5,381 nt of DNA from an uncultured Chlorobiaceae bacterium (lineage in GTDB: Bacteria > Bacteroidota > Chlorobiia > Chlorobiales > Chlorobiaceae). Location: positions 1 to 5,381 of the forward strand of contig CAILXE010000217.1 of assembly GCA_903838095.1 (NCBI GenBank), in the 5' to 3' direction. Shown piece after piece: positions 1-5,376 of the stretch (positions within the stretch are counted from its first letter, which is position 1; each line of letters begins with the position of its first letter). Both the position numbers and the translations under genes were made by a program. Below the pieces are notes generated by a model. That model had not been told where the DNA came from. It was given only the letters and a program-made list of their open reading frames with translations, and searched no databases.

Positions 1-54
1 ACCATCAAGCGCAAATAAAATTAAAATAACGACTTATAGGAATTTCTTGCCCTT

Positions 55-83
55 TTATTGCTGGAACTTCCGTTCCAAAATAA
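55..83. repeat. Imperfect hairpin in left intergenic region
   Basis: The inner arms GGAAC and GTTCC (63-67 and 72-76) enclose a TTCC loop, and the outer arms TTATT and AATAA (55-59 and 79-83) extend the stem across a small internal bulge. It lies in AT-rich sequence with no gene I can support. It could be the terminator of a gene lying to the left (a short open frame ends in TAA at 16-18), but the 3' flank is A-rich rather than a clean T run on the + strand. Function is unassigned. Confidence 0.3.
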
Positions 84-90
84 TAGAGCT

Positions 91-119
91 GAGGCAAAAA
101 CTATTTTTGAGAGTGCCTC
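91..119. repeat. Imperfect inverted repeat GAGGCA/TGCCTC
   Basis: GAGGCA at 91-96 pairs with TGCCTC at 114-119, and the inner A-run and T-run can extend the stem around a CTA loop with unpaired bases on one side. A third copy of GAGGCA occurs at 192-197. It sits 130 bp upstream of the small gene at 247. It may be a transcription or regulatory structure, or chance in AT-rich DNA. Confidence 0.25.
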
Positions 120-246
120 CCAGTTAATTATTTCGATGTCGTAACCTATGTTGCACAAGCATAGGGCGGCAGTCTTTGCCACCAACAAAGTGAGGCAATG
201 TTAATCGTAAATCAGCTATATTTGGTAAACTCAAACAGGAAAGAAA

Positions 247-495
247 ATGGAAACGAAGTATGAGGTAGGCGGGGATTTTTTTCGTGAAAAGGTTCTGGCT
301 GCAATTTTTTATGGATTCCGTACCGTCAAAAATCCCGTATCCATCACTGTTCATCCTGCACTTATGATGAGGATACGGGAAGAGTTTAAAAATAAAGTCA
401 TTGCACCGAAAAGTGTCGATGATTCGGAATTCTTTTTCGGACTGCCGGTTATTGAGGATGCAACAAAAGACAAGGATTATATCTCTGTAGATTAG
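247..495 (+). CDS. Small hypothetical protein, 82 aa
   Basis: I do not recognise this gene. A good Shine-Dalgarno, AGGAAAG at 237-243, lies 3 nt before the ATG, which makes this start convincing and favours this frame over the longer open frame on the opposite strand. The product is soluble and charged, with no signal peptide, membrane segment or cysteine motif. The middle has a hydrophobic-plus-basic stretch (VHPALMMRIREEF, about residues 36-48), and the acidic C-terminal third contains FFGLPVIED (about 63-71). That arrangement, with a phrase like 'FGIPVVEDP' near the end, reminds me of small proteins in phage structural gene clusters, but this is an impression and no other phage gene is present. 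The gene stands alone: the next gene is convergent and 100 bp away. Confidence 0.6.
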   Translation: METKYEVGGDFFREKVLAAIFYGFRTVKNPVSITVHPALMMRIREEFKNKVIAPKSVDDSEFFFGLPVIEDATKDKDYISVD

Positions 496-595
496 GGCCT
501 GAAAGAGACCGGACCATTCCCTCTCCCCAATACCCAGCCCGTTTGCAGCGGGGAGCTTCATTTGCTTCCTCTTGTGTTCCTCCGAACCCTCAGAC

Positions 596-1162
596 TTACG
601 GTTTTACATCAGAAGCGACCTTCATACGCACTATTCTGGTGGGGTTGGCAACAGCGCCATTGTTATACTGCGAGCCAGCCTTGATCTTGTCAACAAATTC
701 CATTCCGGAAACAACTTGTCCCCAAACCGTGTATTGCCCGTCGAGGAACGGTGCTGGTGCAAAACAGATGAAAAACTGGCTGTCGGCACTGTTTGGCTCA
801 GAGGCGCGGGCCATGGAGACGGTGCCCCGAATATGATGCTTATTCGAAAATTCAGCGTTAAGTTCTTGACCGGAACCGCCGGAACCGTCGCCGAGCGGAT
901 CACCAGTTTGTGCCATAAATCCCGGTATAACACGGTGAAAAGTGAGCCCGTCATAAAAACCTTTGCGGGTCAACTCTTTGATGCGCGCCACATGGTGTGG
1001 GGCGATATTTGGAAGCATCTGGATGACGACTCTCCCTGATGGAAGGTCGAGATAAATCGTGTTTTCGGGATTGAGTGCTGGTGCGGCTGAAACCGTCAAG
1101 GGAAGTAAGGCGGCCAAAAGTCCTAAAAAGATGATGAAAATTCTCAATGGTTTGTTTGGCAT
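596..1162 (-). CDS. Cyclophilin-type peptidyl-prolyl cis-trans isomerase, secreted
   Basis: This enzyme catalyses cis-trans isomerisation of Xaa-Pro bonds and probably assists protein folding in the periplasm. Read from the ATG at 1162 it has 188 residues. A signal peptide (basic PNKPLR, hydrophobic core about 8-22) ends near VSA-A at 26/27. The single cyclophilin domain follows, with the FHRVIPGFMAQTGD signature at 75-88, including the catalytic Arg77 and Gln85, and SQFFICF at 128-134. The FLDG at 139-142 carries Phe where human cyclophilin A has Trp121, a substitution common in bacterial cyclophilins that lowers cyclosporin affinity. A TTG at 1183 would add seven residues. I prefer the ATG because the promoter at 1199-1226 would put the TTG only about 10 nt into the transcript. 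Neither start has a clear Shine-Dalgarno. It appears to be transcribed alone. It resembles PpiA/PpiB-like proteins, but no exact symbol is justified. Confidence 0.95.
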   Translation of the reverse strand: MPNKPLRIFIIFLGLLAALLPLTVSAAPALNPENTIYLDLPSGRVVIQMLPNIAPHHVARIKELTRKGFYDGLTFHRVIPGFMAQTGDPLGDGSGGSGQELNAEFSNKHHIRGTVSMARASEPNSADSQFFICFAPAPFLDGQYTVWGQVVSGMEFVDKIKAGSQYNNGAVANPTRIVRMKVASDVKP

Positions 1163-1198
1163 GAGGTTCTGGTTATGTTTCAATGAATATTTTTTTGC

Positions 1199-1226
1199 AG
1201 TATAGCAAGAATGAAGAGAGAAGCAA
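1199..1226 (-). promoter_or_regulatory. Sigma-70-like promoter of the cyclophilin gene
   Basis: On the minus strand, TTGCTT (complement of 1221-1226) is followed after 16 bp by TATACT (complement of 1199-1204). The TG one base before the TATACT gives an extended -10. Initiation would fall near 1192, leaving a leader of about 30 nt to the ATG at 1162. This is the best promoter match in the window. Confidence 0.6.
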
Positions 1227-1307
1227 TGGGTAACAGCGGGATGGTTTTGTTTTTATTCACTTGTACCTCGTGAGCAGTACATTCTGCTTGAAGACGCTAA
1301 ATTCAAG

Positions 1308-1317
1308 GTATGCATAC
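1308..1317. promoter_or_regulatory. Perfect 10-bp palindrome GTATGCATAC in the divergent intergenic region
   Basis: The 320-bp gap between the divergent cyclophilin and acid phosphatase genes contains this perfect palindrome, 166 bp upstream of the phosphatase start and about 115 bp upstream of the predicted cyclophilin transcription start. It could be an operator half-way between the genes. It is short enough to be chance, and no second copy was seen. No convincing promoter for the phosphatase gene was found in the gap; TAAAAT at 1357-1362 is a fair -10 but has no matching -35. Confidence 0.2.
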
Positions 1318-1482
1318 ACAGGACTCAGACAAGGGTGATGTTTTCCTGAATTCCTTTAAAATTGTGCAAGACAAAAGAACGGTGCAGGCATGGTGTGTCA
1401 AGTGTTTTTTTGATAACTTTAGTCGTTGATGTTCCCAGTCTTTTCGTATCCGAACCAACCCCATACTCTGGAGATCCTTGCC

Positions 1483-2301
1483 ATGAAAAATTTCTATCGT
1501 TCGATGTGTGCCGGTGTGTTCTTACTGCTCTCTACCGGGAGTGCATTGGCTGAAAACAATAATTTCAACAGTCTCCTGTGGATGCAAGTGTCAGCAGAAT
1601 ACAAAGCCAACACGATACAGGCTTACAATACGGCGTTAAGAAACATTGATGCCGCACTTGGCGACCGAAAATGGACTGCTGCCAAAGAACAGGTTGGTGA
1701 TTGTTCTTCATTACCTCCAGCCATTGTGATGGACATCGATGAAACTGTTCTGGATAACTCCAGGTATATGGGAAAAGTGGTTCTTGAAAATGGCCAATGG
1801 AATCCTGTGACATGGGATGAATGGGTTGCCCAGAAAGAGGCAACGGCGGTCCCTGGAGCGGTTGAGTTTATCAATGCAATGAAAAGGAAAAACGTCAAGG
1901 TTATTTTTATTTCAAACAGGGAATGCAGAAGAGGTTCCAATCCGGGATCGGGATGTTCCCAAGAGGCCGGTACCATAGAAAATCTTGCGAAAGTTGGTGT
2001 GACAGATGTTCAGCCTGAAAACGTTCTGTTATTGGGTGAGCAGGATGGCTGGACTTCCGAGAAGAAGAGCCGTCGTGAATATGTTTCAAAAAAATACCGG
2101 ATAGTGATGTTGTTCGGCGACGACCTTGGCGATTTTCTCCCCGATGTGAAGTCAAATATTACTCCTCAGGATCGTGACCGTCTGGTCGACGAAAACAAAA
2201 ATAACTGGGGACGCACATGGTTTATATTGCCAAACCCGACCTACGGATCATGGATGAGCGTTCTTCGTGATCCCAAATCACAGTATATGTTGAAATACTG
2301 A
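1483..2301 (+). CDS. Secreted HAD-superfamily acid phosphatase (class B / e(P4)-like 5'-nucleotidase family)
   Basis: This is probably a periplasmic phosphomonoesterase releasing phosphate from nucleotides or other organic phosphates. It has 272 residues. A signal peptide ends at ALA-E (23/24), followed by a helical region. HAD motif I is MDIDET at 83-88, with nucleophile Asp84 and acid/base Asp86. Motif II is IFISNR at 141-146 (Ser144). The motif III lysine is in EKKSR (194/195), and motif IV is FGDDLGDF at 211-218, which supplies the metal-binding aspartates. The order and spacing match the Acid_phosphat_B group that includes Haemophilus e(P4). Unlike e(P4) there is no lipobox cysteine at the cleavage site, so the protein should be soluble rather than a lipoprotein. 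The start is set by GGAGA at 1470-1474, 8 nt before the ATG; in-frame starts further upstream (TTG 1426, ATG 1429) would bury the signal peptide. The true substrate cannot be read from the sequence. Confidence 0.93.
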   Translation: MKNFYRSMCAGVFLLLSTGSALAENNNFNSLLWMQVSAEYKANTIQAYNTALRNIDAALGDRKWTAAKEQVGDCSSLPPAIVMDIDETVLDNSRYMGKVVLENGQWNPVTWDEWVAQKEATAVPGAVEFINAMKRKNVKVIFISNRECRRGSNPGSGCSQEAGTIENLAKVGVTDVQPENVLLLGEQDGWTSEKKSRREYVSKKYRIVMLFGDDLGDFLPDVKSNITPQDRDRLVDENKNNWGRTWFILPNPTYGSWMSVLRDPKSQYMLKY

Positions 2302-2322
2302 CAATTCGTCCAAACCCTCTTG

Positions 2323-2383
2323 TTCCGGCGAAATCAAACACCTTTTCCGTTCAGGGCAAAAAAGTGTTTGAGGTTCGCCGGAA
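2323..2383. terminator. Long inverted repeat between convergent genes, likely bidirectional terminator
   Basis: The outer arms TTCCGGCGAA (2323-2332) and TTCGCCGGAA (2374-2383) are perfectly complementary over 10 bp. The inner arms CAAACAC (2335-2341) and GTGTTTG (2364-2370) add 7 bp across a 2/3-nt internal loop, and TTTT/AAAA can extend the stem further. The element fills the 92-bp gap between the phosphatase stop and the barrel-gene stop, exactly where a shared terminator would sit. Neither side has a strong T tail, so it may instead be an RNA-stabilising hairpin or a member of a dispersed intergenic repeat family. Confidence 0.6.
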
Positions 2384-2393
2384 TATTACCATA

Positions 2394-2966
2394 TCAGAAC
2401 GTGTACCTGACTCCGGCAAGAATGTTATGGCTTTCCCAGCTTACATTCGTTAAATGGGTTGGACAGTCAATACCTTCAGGCTTGAGATACCTGTACCCAA
2501 CATCAATGGTAACACTGCCTGAAACGTTGTAACCTACCCCTGCTCCGAGCTGCCAGGCGAAATAGGTATCATCAAGCCAAGGAGCTGTACTACCAGGATC
2601 ATCATCAGCTTTAATATGAGCAATTCCAAGACCTGCCATAACATACGGTTTAATCCCTGCGCTTGTCTTGAAGTCGTAATAACCATTTGCCATAACGGTT
2701 AAGAGTGACGTGGAAGTATTGTCGTCAGTAGAAAAATCATTTTTCTGATATCCAACTGCAGCTTCAACCCTGAGCCCATCAAAATCGTTACCAACCGCAC
2801 CGCTTATGGCAAAACCGGAATCAACTCCCCAATCCACTCCACGGGCAGGCTCTTTAAAATCACCAGCCATTCCAAGACCAACAGAACTGCTGCAATAAGG
2901 TGCAGCAAATGCAGGAGCTGAAACAATGCCTGCAAAAAGCATGGTCATAAGAAGTGTCTTTTTCAT
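2394..2966 (-). CDS. Outer-membrane beta-barrel protein (OmpA-like/opacity-type porin family)
   Basis: The product is 190 residues, a usual length for a small eight-strand barrel. A clear signal peptide (MKKTLLMTMLFAGIVSAPAFA) is cleaved after residue 21. The mature part alternates polar and hydrophobic residues in strand-like stretches, including IKPYVMAGLGIAHI (about 105-118), the glycine-rich AWQLGAGVGYNV (about 137-148) and VTIDVGYRYL (about 152-161). It ends in RYTF, the C-terminal aromatic residue typical of BAM-assembled barrels. Two cysteines, at 25 near the mature N terminus and at 168 in a late loop, could form a disulfide. A good Shine-Dalgarno, GGAGA, lies 4 nt before the ATG. It is downstream of the radical SAM gene on the same strand, but a 187-bp gap suggests its own promoter. 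Whether it is a pore, an adhesin or a structural protein cannot be told. Confidence 0.9.
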   Translation of the reverse strand: MKKTLLMTMLFAGIVSAPAFAAPYCSSSVGLGMAGDFKEPARGVDWGVDSGFAISGAVGNDFDGLRVEAAVGYQKNDFSTDDNTSTSLLTVMANGYYDFKTSAGIKPYVMAGLGIAHIKADDDPGSTAPWLDDTYFAWQLGAGVGYNVSGSVTIDVGYRYLKPEGIDCPTHLTNVSWESHNILAGVRYTF

Positions 2967-3034
2967 TTTTTCTCCAATTATGTTTCCAAAAAGTCATAAC
3001 AACTACAATGCCTGAAACACGATAATCAACCCCA

Positions 3035-3091
3035 TTAATCTTTGTTCTGACAACTGACTTTCTTGTCATACTTTTCAATTTTCTTTTTCAT
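3035..3091 (-). other. Possible 18-residue lysine-rich leader reading frame upstream of the barrel gene
   Basis: In the 187-bp gap between the radical SAM and barrel genes, a minus-strand frame encodes MKKKIEKYDKKVSCQNKD. The only purine-rich stretch upstream (AAGAG) directly abuts the ATG, too close for a good ribosome binding site. It could be a leader peptide, or chance in A-rich sequence. No other gene is seen in the gap. CCAA/TTGG around 3120-3132 is the only small hairpin after the radical SAM stop and is too weak to call a terminator. Confidence 0.15.
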
Positions 3092-3153
3092 CTCTTATTA
3101 AGCATCAACAACAAAGAGGTCCAATTAGTTTGGTGTGGGAAGGGGCTGTACAC

Positions 3154-3747
3154 TTATCCGGCATAATACGATCGTTTCCGAAATGATGCCCCCAGAGAAA
3201 GGGCCAGAGCTTTACACGCCTCCACATCGAGTCCGGGGACAAGGACAACGCTTGCAATAACTTCCGGTATTTCAGCCGCTGCCAGACGGATAAAGTCGCA
3301 GACACCGGTAAAACCGGCTGCGCCGAACGGGCTATGGCACAGGCGCATGTATGTTTCTGCATCCGGTGCATTCAGACTGACGGACAGGCAATCCACTTTT
3401 CCTGCCAACTCAGGGATGATGTTTCGGCCATGCACCAGATTTGCCTGCCCGTCAGTATTGATCCTGACGGGAGTGCAATAATGCAGCTTGACCGCTTCAG
3501 CCACCTGCTTGACAATGTCCAGACGGATCAATGACTCCCCATAACCGCAGAAAACCACTTCATCAAAATCCCTGAATGTTGCAATTGCTGCCATGATGTC
3601 ATCGAATGATGGCTCTGTGTCGAGAAACAGGTCATTTTTGTGAAATGTTCTGCTGTTGAATTTAATGCAGAACGAGCAGTTGTTAGAACATCGGTTTGTC
3701 ATATTCAAGTACAGTGTATTTCTGATGCTGTAGGCAAGAGTGGGCAT
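3154..3747 (-). CDS. Radical SAM protein, probably TatD-associated family
   Basis: This is a short (197 aa) radical SAM protein. The 4Fe-4S/SAM motif CSNNCSFC (Cys20, Cys24, Cys27) sits close to the N terminus after a first strand TLYLNMTNR. It is followed by a GGE-like motif, FCGYGES (66-72), then VRINTDGQAN (94-103) and LSVSLNAPD (121-129), the usual order of strands in a partial TIM barrel. The length, the early cluster motif and the C-terminal FRKRSYYAG resemble the TatD-associated radical SAM family, whose substrate is unknown to me. Further cysteines (67, 91, 120, 137, 150, 178) are scattered and do not form an obvious auxiliary-cluster domain. The gene follows the MFS gene by 28 bp on the same strand, so they are likely co-transcribed. 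No TatD nuclease gene is present. The Shine-Dalgarno is poor; the ATG chosen leaves the usual short lead-in to the cluster motif. Confidence 0.85.
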   Translation of the reverse strand: MPTLAYSIRNTLYLNMTNRCSNNCSFCIKFNSRTFHKNDLFLDTEPSFDDIMAAIATFRDFDEVVFCGYGESLIRLDIVKQVAEAVKLHYCTPVRINTDGQANLVHGRNIIPELAGKVDCLSVSLNAPDAETYMRLCHSPFGAAGFTGVCDFIRLAAAEIPEVIASVVLVPGLDVEACKALALSLGASFRKRSYYAG

Positions 3748-3775
3748 GATTGATCAGATAAGAGAATTGAAAAAA

Positions 3776-4993
3776 TCAGTATAATTGATGAAGCTCCAGC
3801 CGCCTCAGCTTTGGAGCCAGTTTTGTTGTTGCGGCAACAACGGCAAGAGTCATCACTCCTCCAAAAATTACTGACGGTATCAGTCCCATCAAGCGTGCCG
3901 CAATCCCCGATTCAAAAGCGCCAAGTTCGTTTGATGAGCCAATGAAAATACCATTGATAGCCGAAACGCGTCCACGCATGGCATCGGGTGTGACCAGTTG
4001 CATGATGGTTGTGCGCATGACAACCGACACGCCATCGCAAATGCCAGAGAGCACCAACAGCATACCGGCAATCCAGATATTTGTGGACAGGGCAAAAGTT
4101 ATAATGCAGAGTCCAAACCCGGCAACAGCTCCAAGCAGCCAGCGTCCGGCGTGAAGATTGATGGGATGCCGCGCGAGAAAAAGTCCCGTCATCACAGCCC
4201 CTGCTGCCGGAGCTGCGCGAAGAATGCCGAGTCCTTCAGGTCCGTAGTGAAATACATCGTGAATAAATGCTGGCAGCATGGACACTGCGCCACCGAAGAG
4301 GACCGCGAACATATCAAGTGACTGTGCTCCGAGAATAACCTGGTTGCTGAAGACAAATCTGAAGCCGCTTGCAATGCTTGTGAAGATTGGTGCGCTTTCT
4401 GCAGGGGGTGGTTCTTTGACTCGAAGTGACAGAAGAACTGCGGCGGCGCCGAGACTGAGAATGGAAGCAACGCCATATCCGGCTCTCTTGCCGGCTAATC
4501 CAACCAGGATTCCACCCAATGCGGGTCCGACGACCAATGCAAGCTGAAAAACCGAGCTGCCAAGACTTGATGCACGTGCATACTCTTCACGGGGCAGAAT
4601 GATGGCAAACATTGAACTGTAGGATGGGCTGATAAAGGCCCGCGCCACTCCATTAAAGGCAATGGTGCCGTAAAGCCACCATACCGTATAGCCGTTTATA
4701 AACCCTGCGGCAACAGCAGTCAGAGTCAATGCGCTGAGAAAGACCATCAGTGAGGCGAGCACACCAAACAGGCGCCGGGAGTGGTGATCGACGGCATAGC
4801 CAGCAAAAAGCGCGCAGCAGAAGTAGGGGATAACCTCAGCCAGCCCAATCAAACCAAGCGCAAGCGTGTCGTGTGTCAGTTCATAGATGTGCCAGCCCAC
4901 CACAATCGCCATCATCTGGTAGGAAAGCACAATGAAGAGCCGAAAAGATAACAGCTTGAAAAAAGCGCGATTAGAGTGGAATGAAAATTGCAT
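3776..4993 (-). CDS. MFS transporter, EntS/MFS_3-like exporter
   Basis: This is an inner-membrane major facilitator of 405 residues, the usual length for about 12 transmembrane helices, with hydrophobic segments throughout. The cytoplasmic loop after helix 2 carries a motif A-like GYAVDHHSRR (65-74). The segment RGRVSAINGIFIGSSNELGAFESG (340-363), read in two halves as GRVSAINGIF and IGSSNELGAFESG, is characteristic of the MFS_3 group that includes the enterobactin exporter EntS. Export of a small molecule is therefore more likely than uptake, but the substrate is not identifiable. The ATG has no clear Shine-Dalgarno; instead a short open frame ends in TAA overlapping it (TAATG), which suggests possible translational coupling. 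The radical SAM gene follows by 28 bp in a likely operon. Confidence 0.9.
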   Translation of the reverse strand: MQFSFHSNRAFFKLLSFRLFIVLSYQMMAIVVGWHIYELTHDTLALGLIGLAEVIPYFCCALFAGYAVDHHSRRLFGVLASLMVFLSALTLTAVAAGFINGYTVWWLYGTIAFNGVARAFISPSYSSMFAIILPREEYARASSLGSSVFQLALVVGPALGGILVGLAGKRAGYGVASILSLGAAAVLLSLRVKEPPPAESAPIFTSIASGFRFVFSNQVILGAQSLDMFAVLFGGAVSMLPAFIHDVFHYGPEGLGILRAAPAAGAVMTGLFLARHPINLHAGRWLLGAVAGFGLCIITFALSTNIWIAGMLLVLSGICDGVSVVMRTTIMQLVTPDAMRGRVSAINGIFIGSSNELGAFESGIAARLMGLIPSVIFGGVMTLAVVAATTKLAPKLRRLELHQLY

Positions 4994-5082
4994 TAACCGT
5001 TAATCAGATATTTCACCGTTGCTGAAGCGGATGTTTTGTCGTGCGCCAGTTTCTCAACACCTCGCTGCACCCTGGGCGGCAC
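4993..5082 (-). CDS. Candidate short reading frame coupled to the MFS start
   Basis: I do not recognise this frame and its reality is uncertain. From a GTG at 5082 it encodes 29 residues, beginning PPRVQRGVEKLAH and ending SATVKYLING. Its TAA (4995-4993) shares one base with the MFS ATG. The frame stays open further upstream to a TAG at 5133-5131 but has no ATG or TTG there. That extension runs through a stretch of eight T residues (minus strand; 5107-5114). A -1 slip on this run would join it to an ATG at 5141 and give a 49-residue product starting MNGSCNLPEF. Alternatives are a truncated gene remnant, a leader peptide, or chance. No strong ribosome binding site precedes either start. A longer plus-strand frame over the same DNA (5036-5266) looks less plausible. 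Confidence 0.3.
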   Translation of the reverse strand: MPPRVQRGVEKLAHDKTSASATVKYLING

Positions 5083-5101
5083 CGCCGCTATCTCATTGAA
5101 C

Positions 5102-5130
5102 AGTATAAAAAAAATTCGGGTAGGTTGCAG
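5102..5130 (-). promoter_or_regulatory. Weak promoter candidate for the MFS-radical SAM unit
   Basis: On the minus strand TATACT (complement of 5102-5107) is a good -10, but the -35 at 17 bp (CTGCAA) matches the consensus at only three of six positions. Initiation near 5095 would leave about 100 nt before the MFS ATG and would include the short frame from GTG 5082, but not the ATG at 5141. Confidence 0.3.
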
Positions 5131-5258
5131 CTACCGTTCATTGCTGTGTGTTGCAGAGTTGTTCTTGGGCCATCGATTCATGGTCATCATGAAATATGCT
5201 CTGAAGAGAGGCGTTCTATCCCATATTAACGGTATTTTTATGGTATATCCTTGGATTT

Positions 5259-5279
5259 TATCATGATATAAAGCTTTAT
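5259..5279. repeat. Two back-to-back perfect palindromes
   Basis: TATCATGATA (5259-5268) and ATAAAGCTTTAT (5268-5279) are perfect palindromes that share one base. Together they make a 21-bp, strongly symmetrical AT-rich block about 265 bp upstream of the MFS start. Each could bind a dimeric regulator. AT-rich DNA makes such palindromes fairly common, so function is unproven. Confidence 0.35.
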
Positions 5280-5324
5280 TGACACCTGTAAATCAAACGT
5301 TACTCAAATGAACTATCAATTAAT

Positions 5325-5376
5325 GAGACATAATAACAACATCACCAACGACAGGCCAAAAGGTGGTTGTTGTCTC
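5325..5376. repeat. Imperfect inverted repeat near the right edge
   Basis: The right arm GGTGGTTGTTGTCTC (5362-5376) is matched in three blocks by the left arm: GAGAC (5325-5329), AACAAC (5335-5340) and CACC (5343-5346), with 5-nt and 2-nt insertions in the left arm. The 15-nt loop includes AGGCC. It may be a terminator for a gene to the right or a regulatory hairpin; there is no T tail on either side. Confidence 0.4.

Noticed and set aside
2..127. Plus-strand frame open from the left edge to a TAA at 125-127, and a five-codon frame ending at 16-18
   Set aside because: Either could be the tail of a gene entering from the left, but they are too short and motif-free to support.
538..556. CCCG...CGGG mini-hairpin after the cyclophilin gene as a terminator
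   Set aside because: The stem is only four base pairs and has no T tract downstream on the minus strand.
124..561. 145-codon open frame on the minus strand
   Set aside because: It covers the small plus-strand gene at 247-495 completely, has no ribosome binding site or recognisable motif, and its composition (many Cys, Phe, Arg) looks like an antisense shadow.
572..1039. 155-codon plus-strand open frame
   Set aside because: It lies entirely antisense to the cyclophilin gene, whose catalytic motifs are unmistakable.
2860..3078. 72-codon minus-strand frame overlapping the start of the barrel gene
   Set aside because: It runs out of frame through the barrel gene's signal peptide and ends in a cysteine/tryptophan-rich stretch typical of a shifted reading frame.
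5036..5266. 76- and 62-codon plus-strand frames at the right end
   Set aside because: They have no ribosome binding site and no motif, and they overlap the better-supported minus-strand frame that abuts the MFS start.
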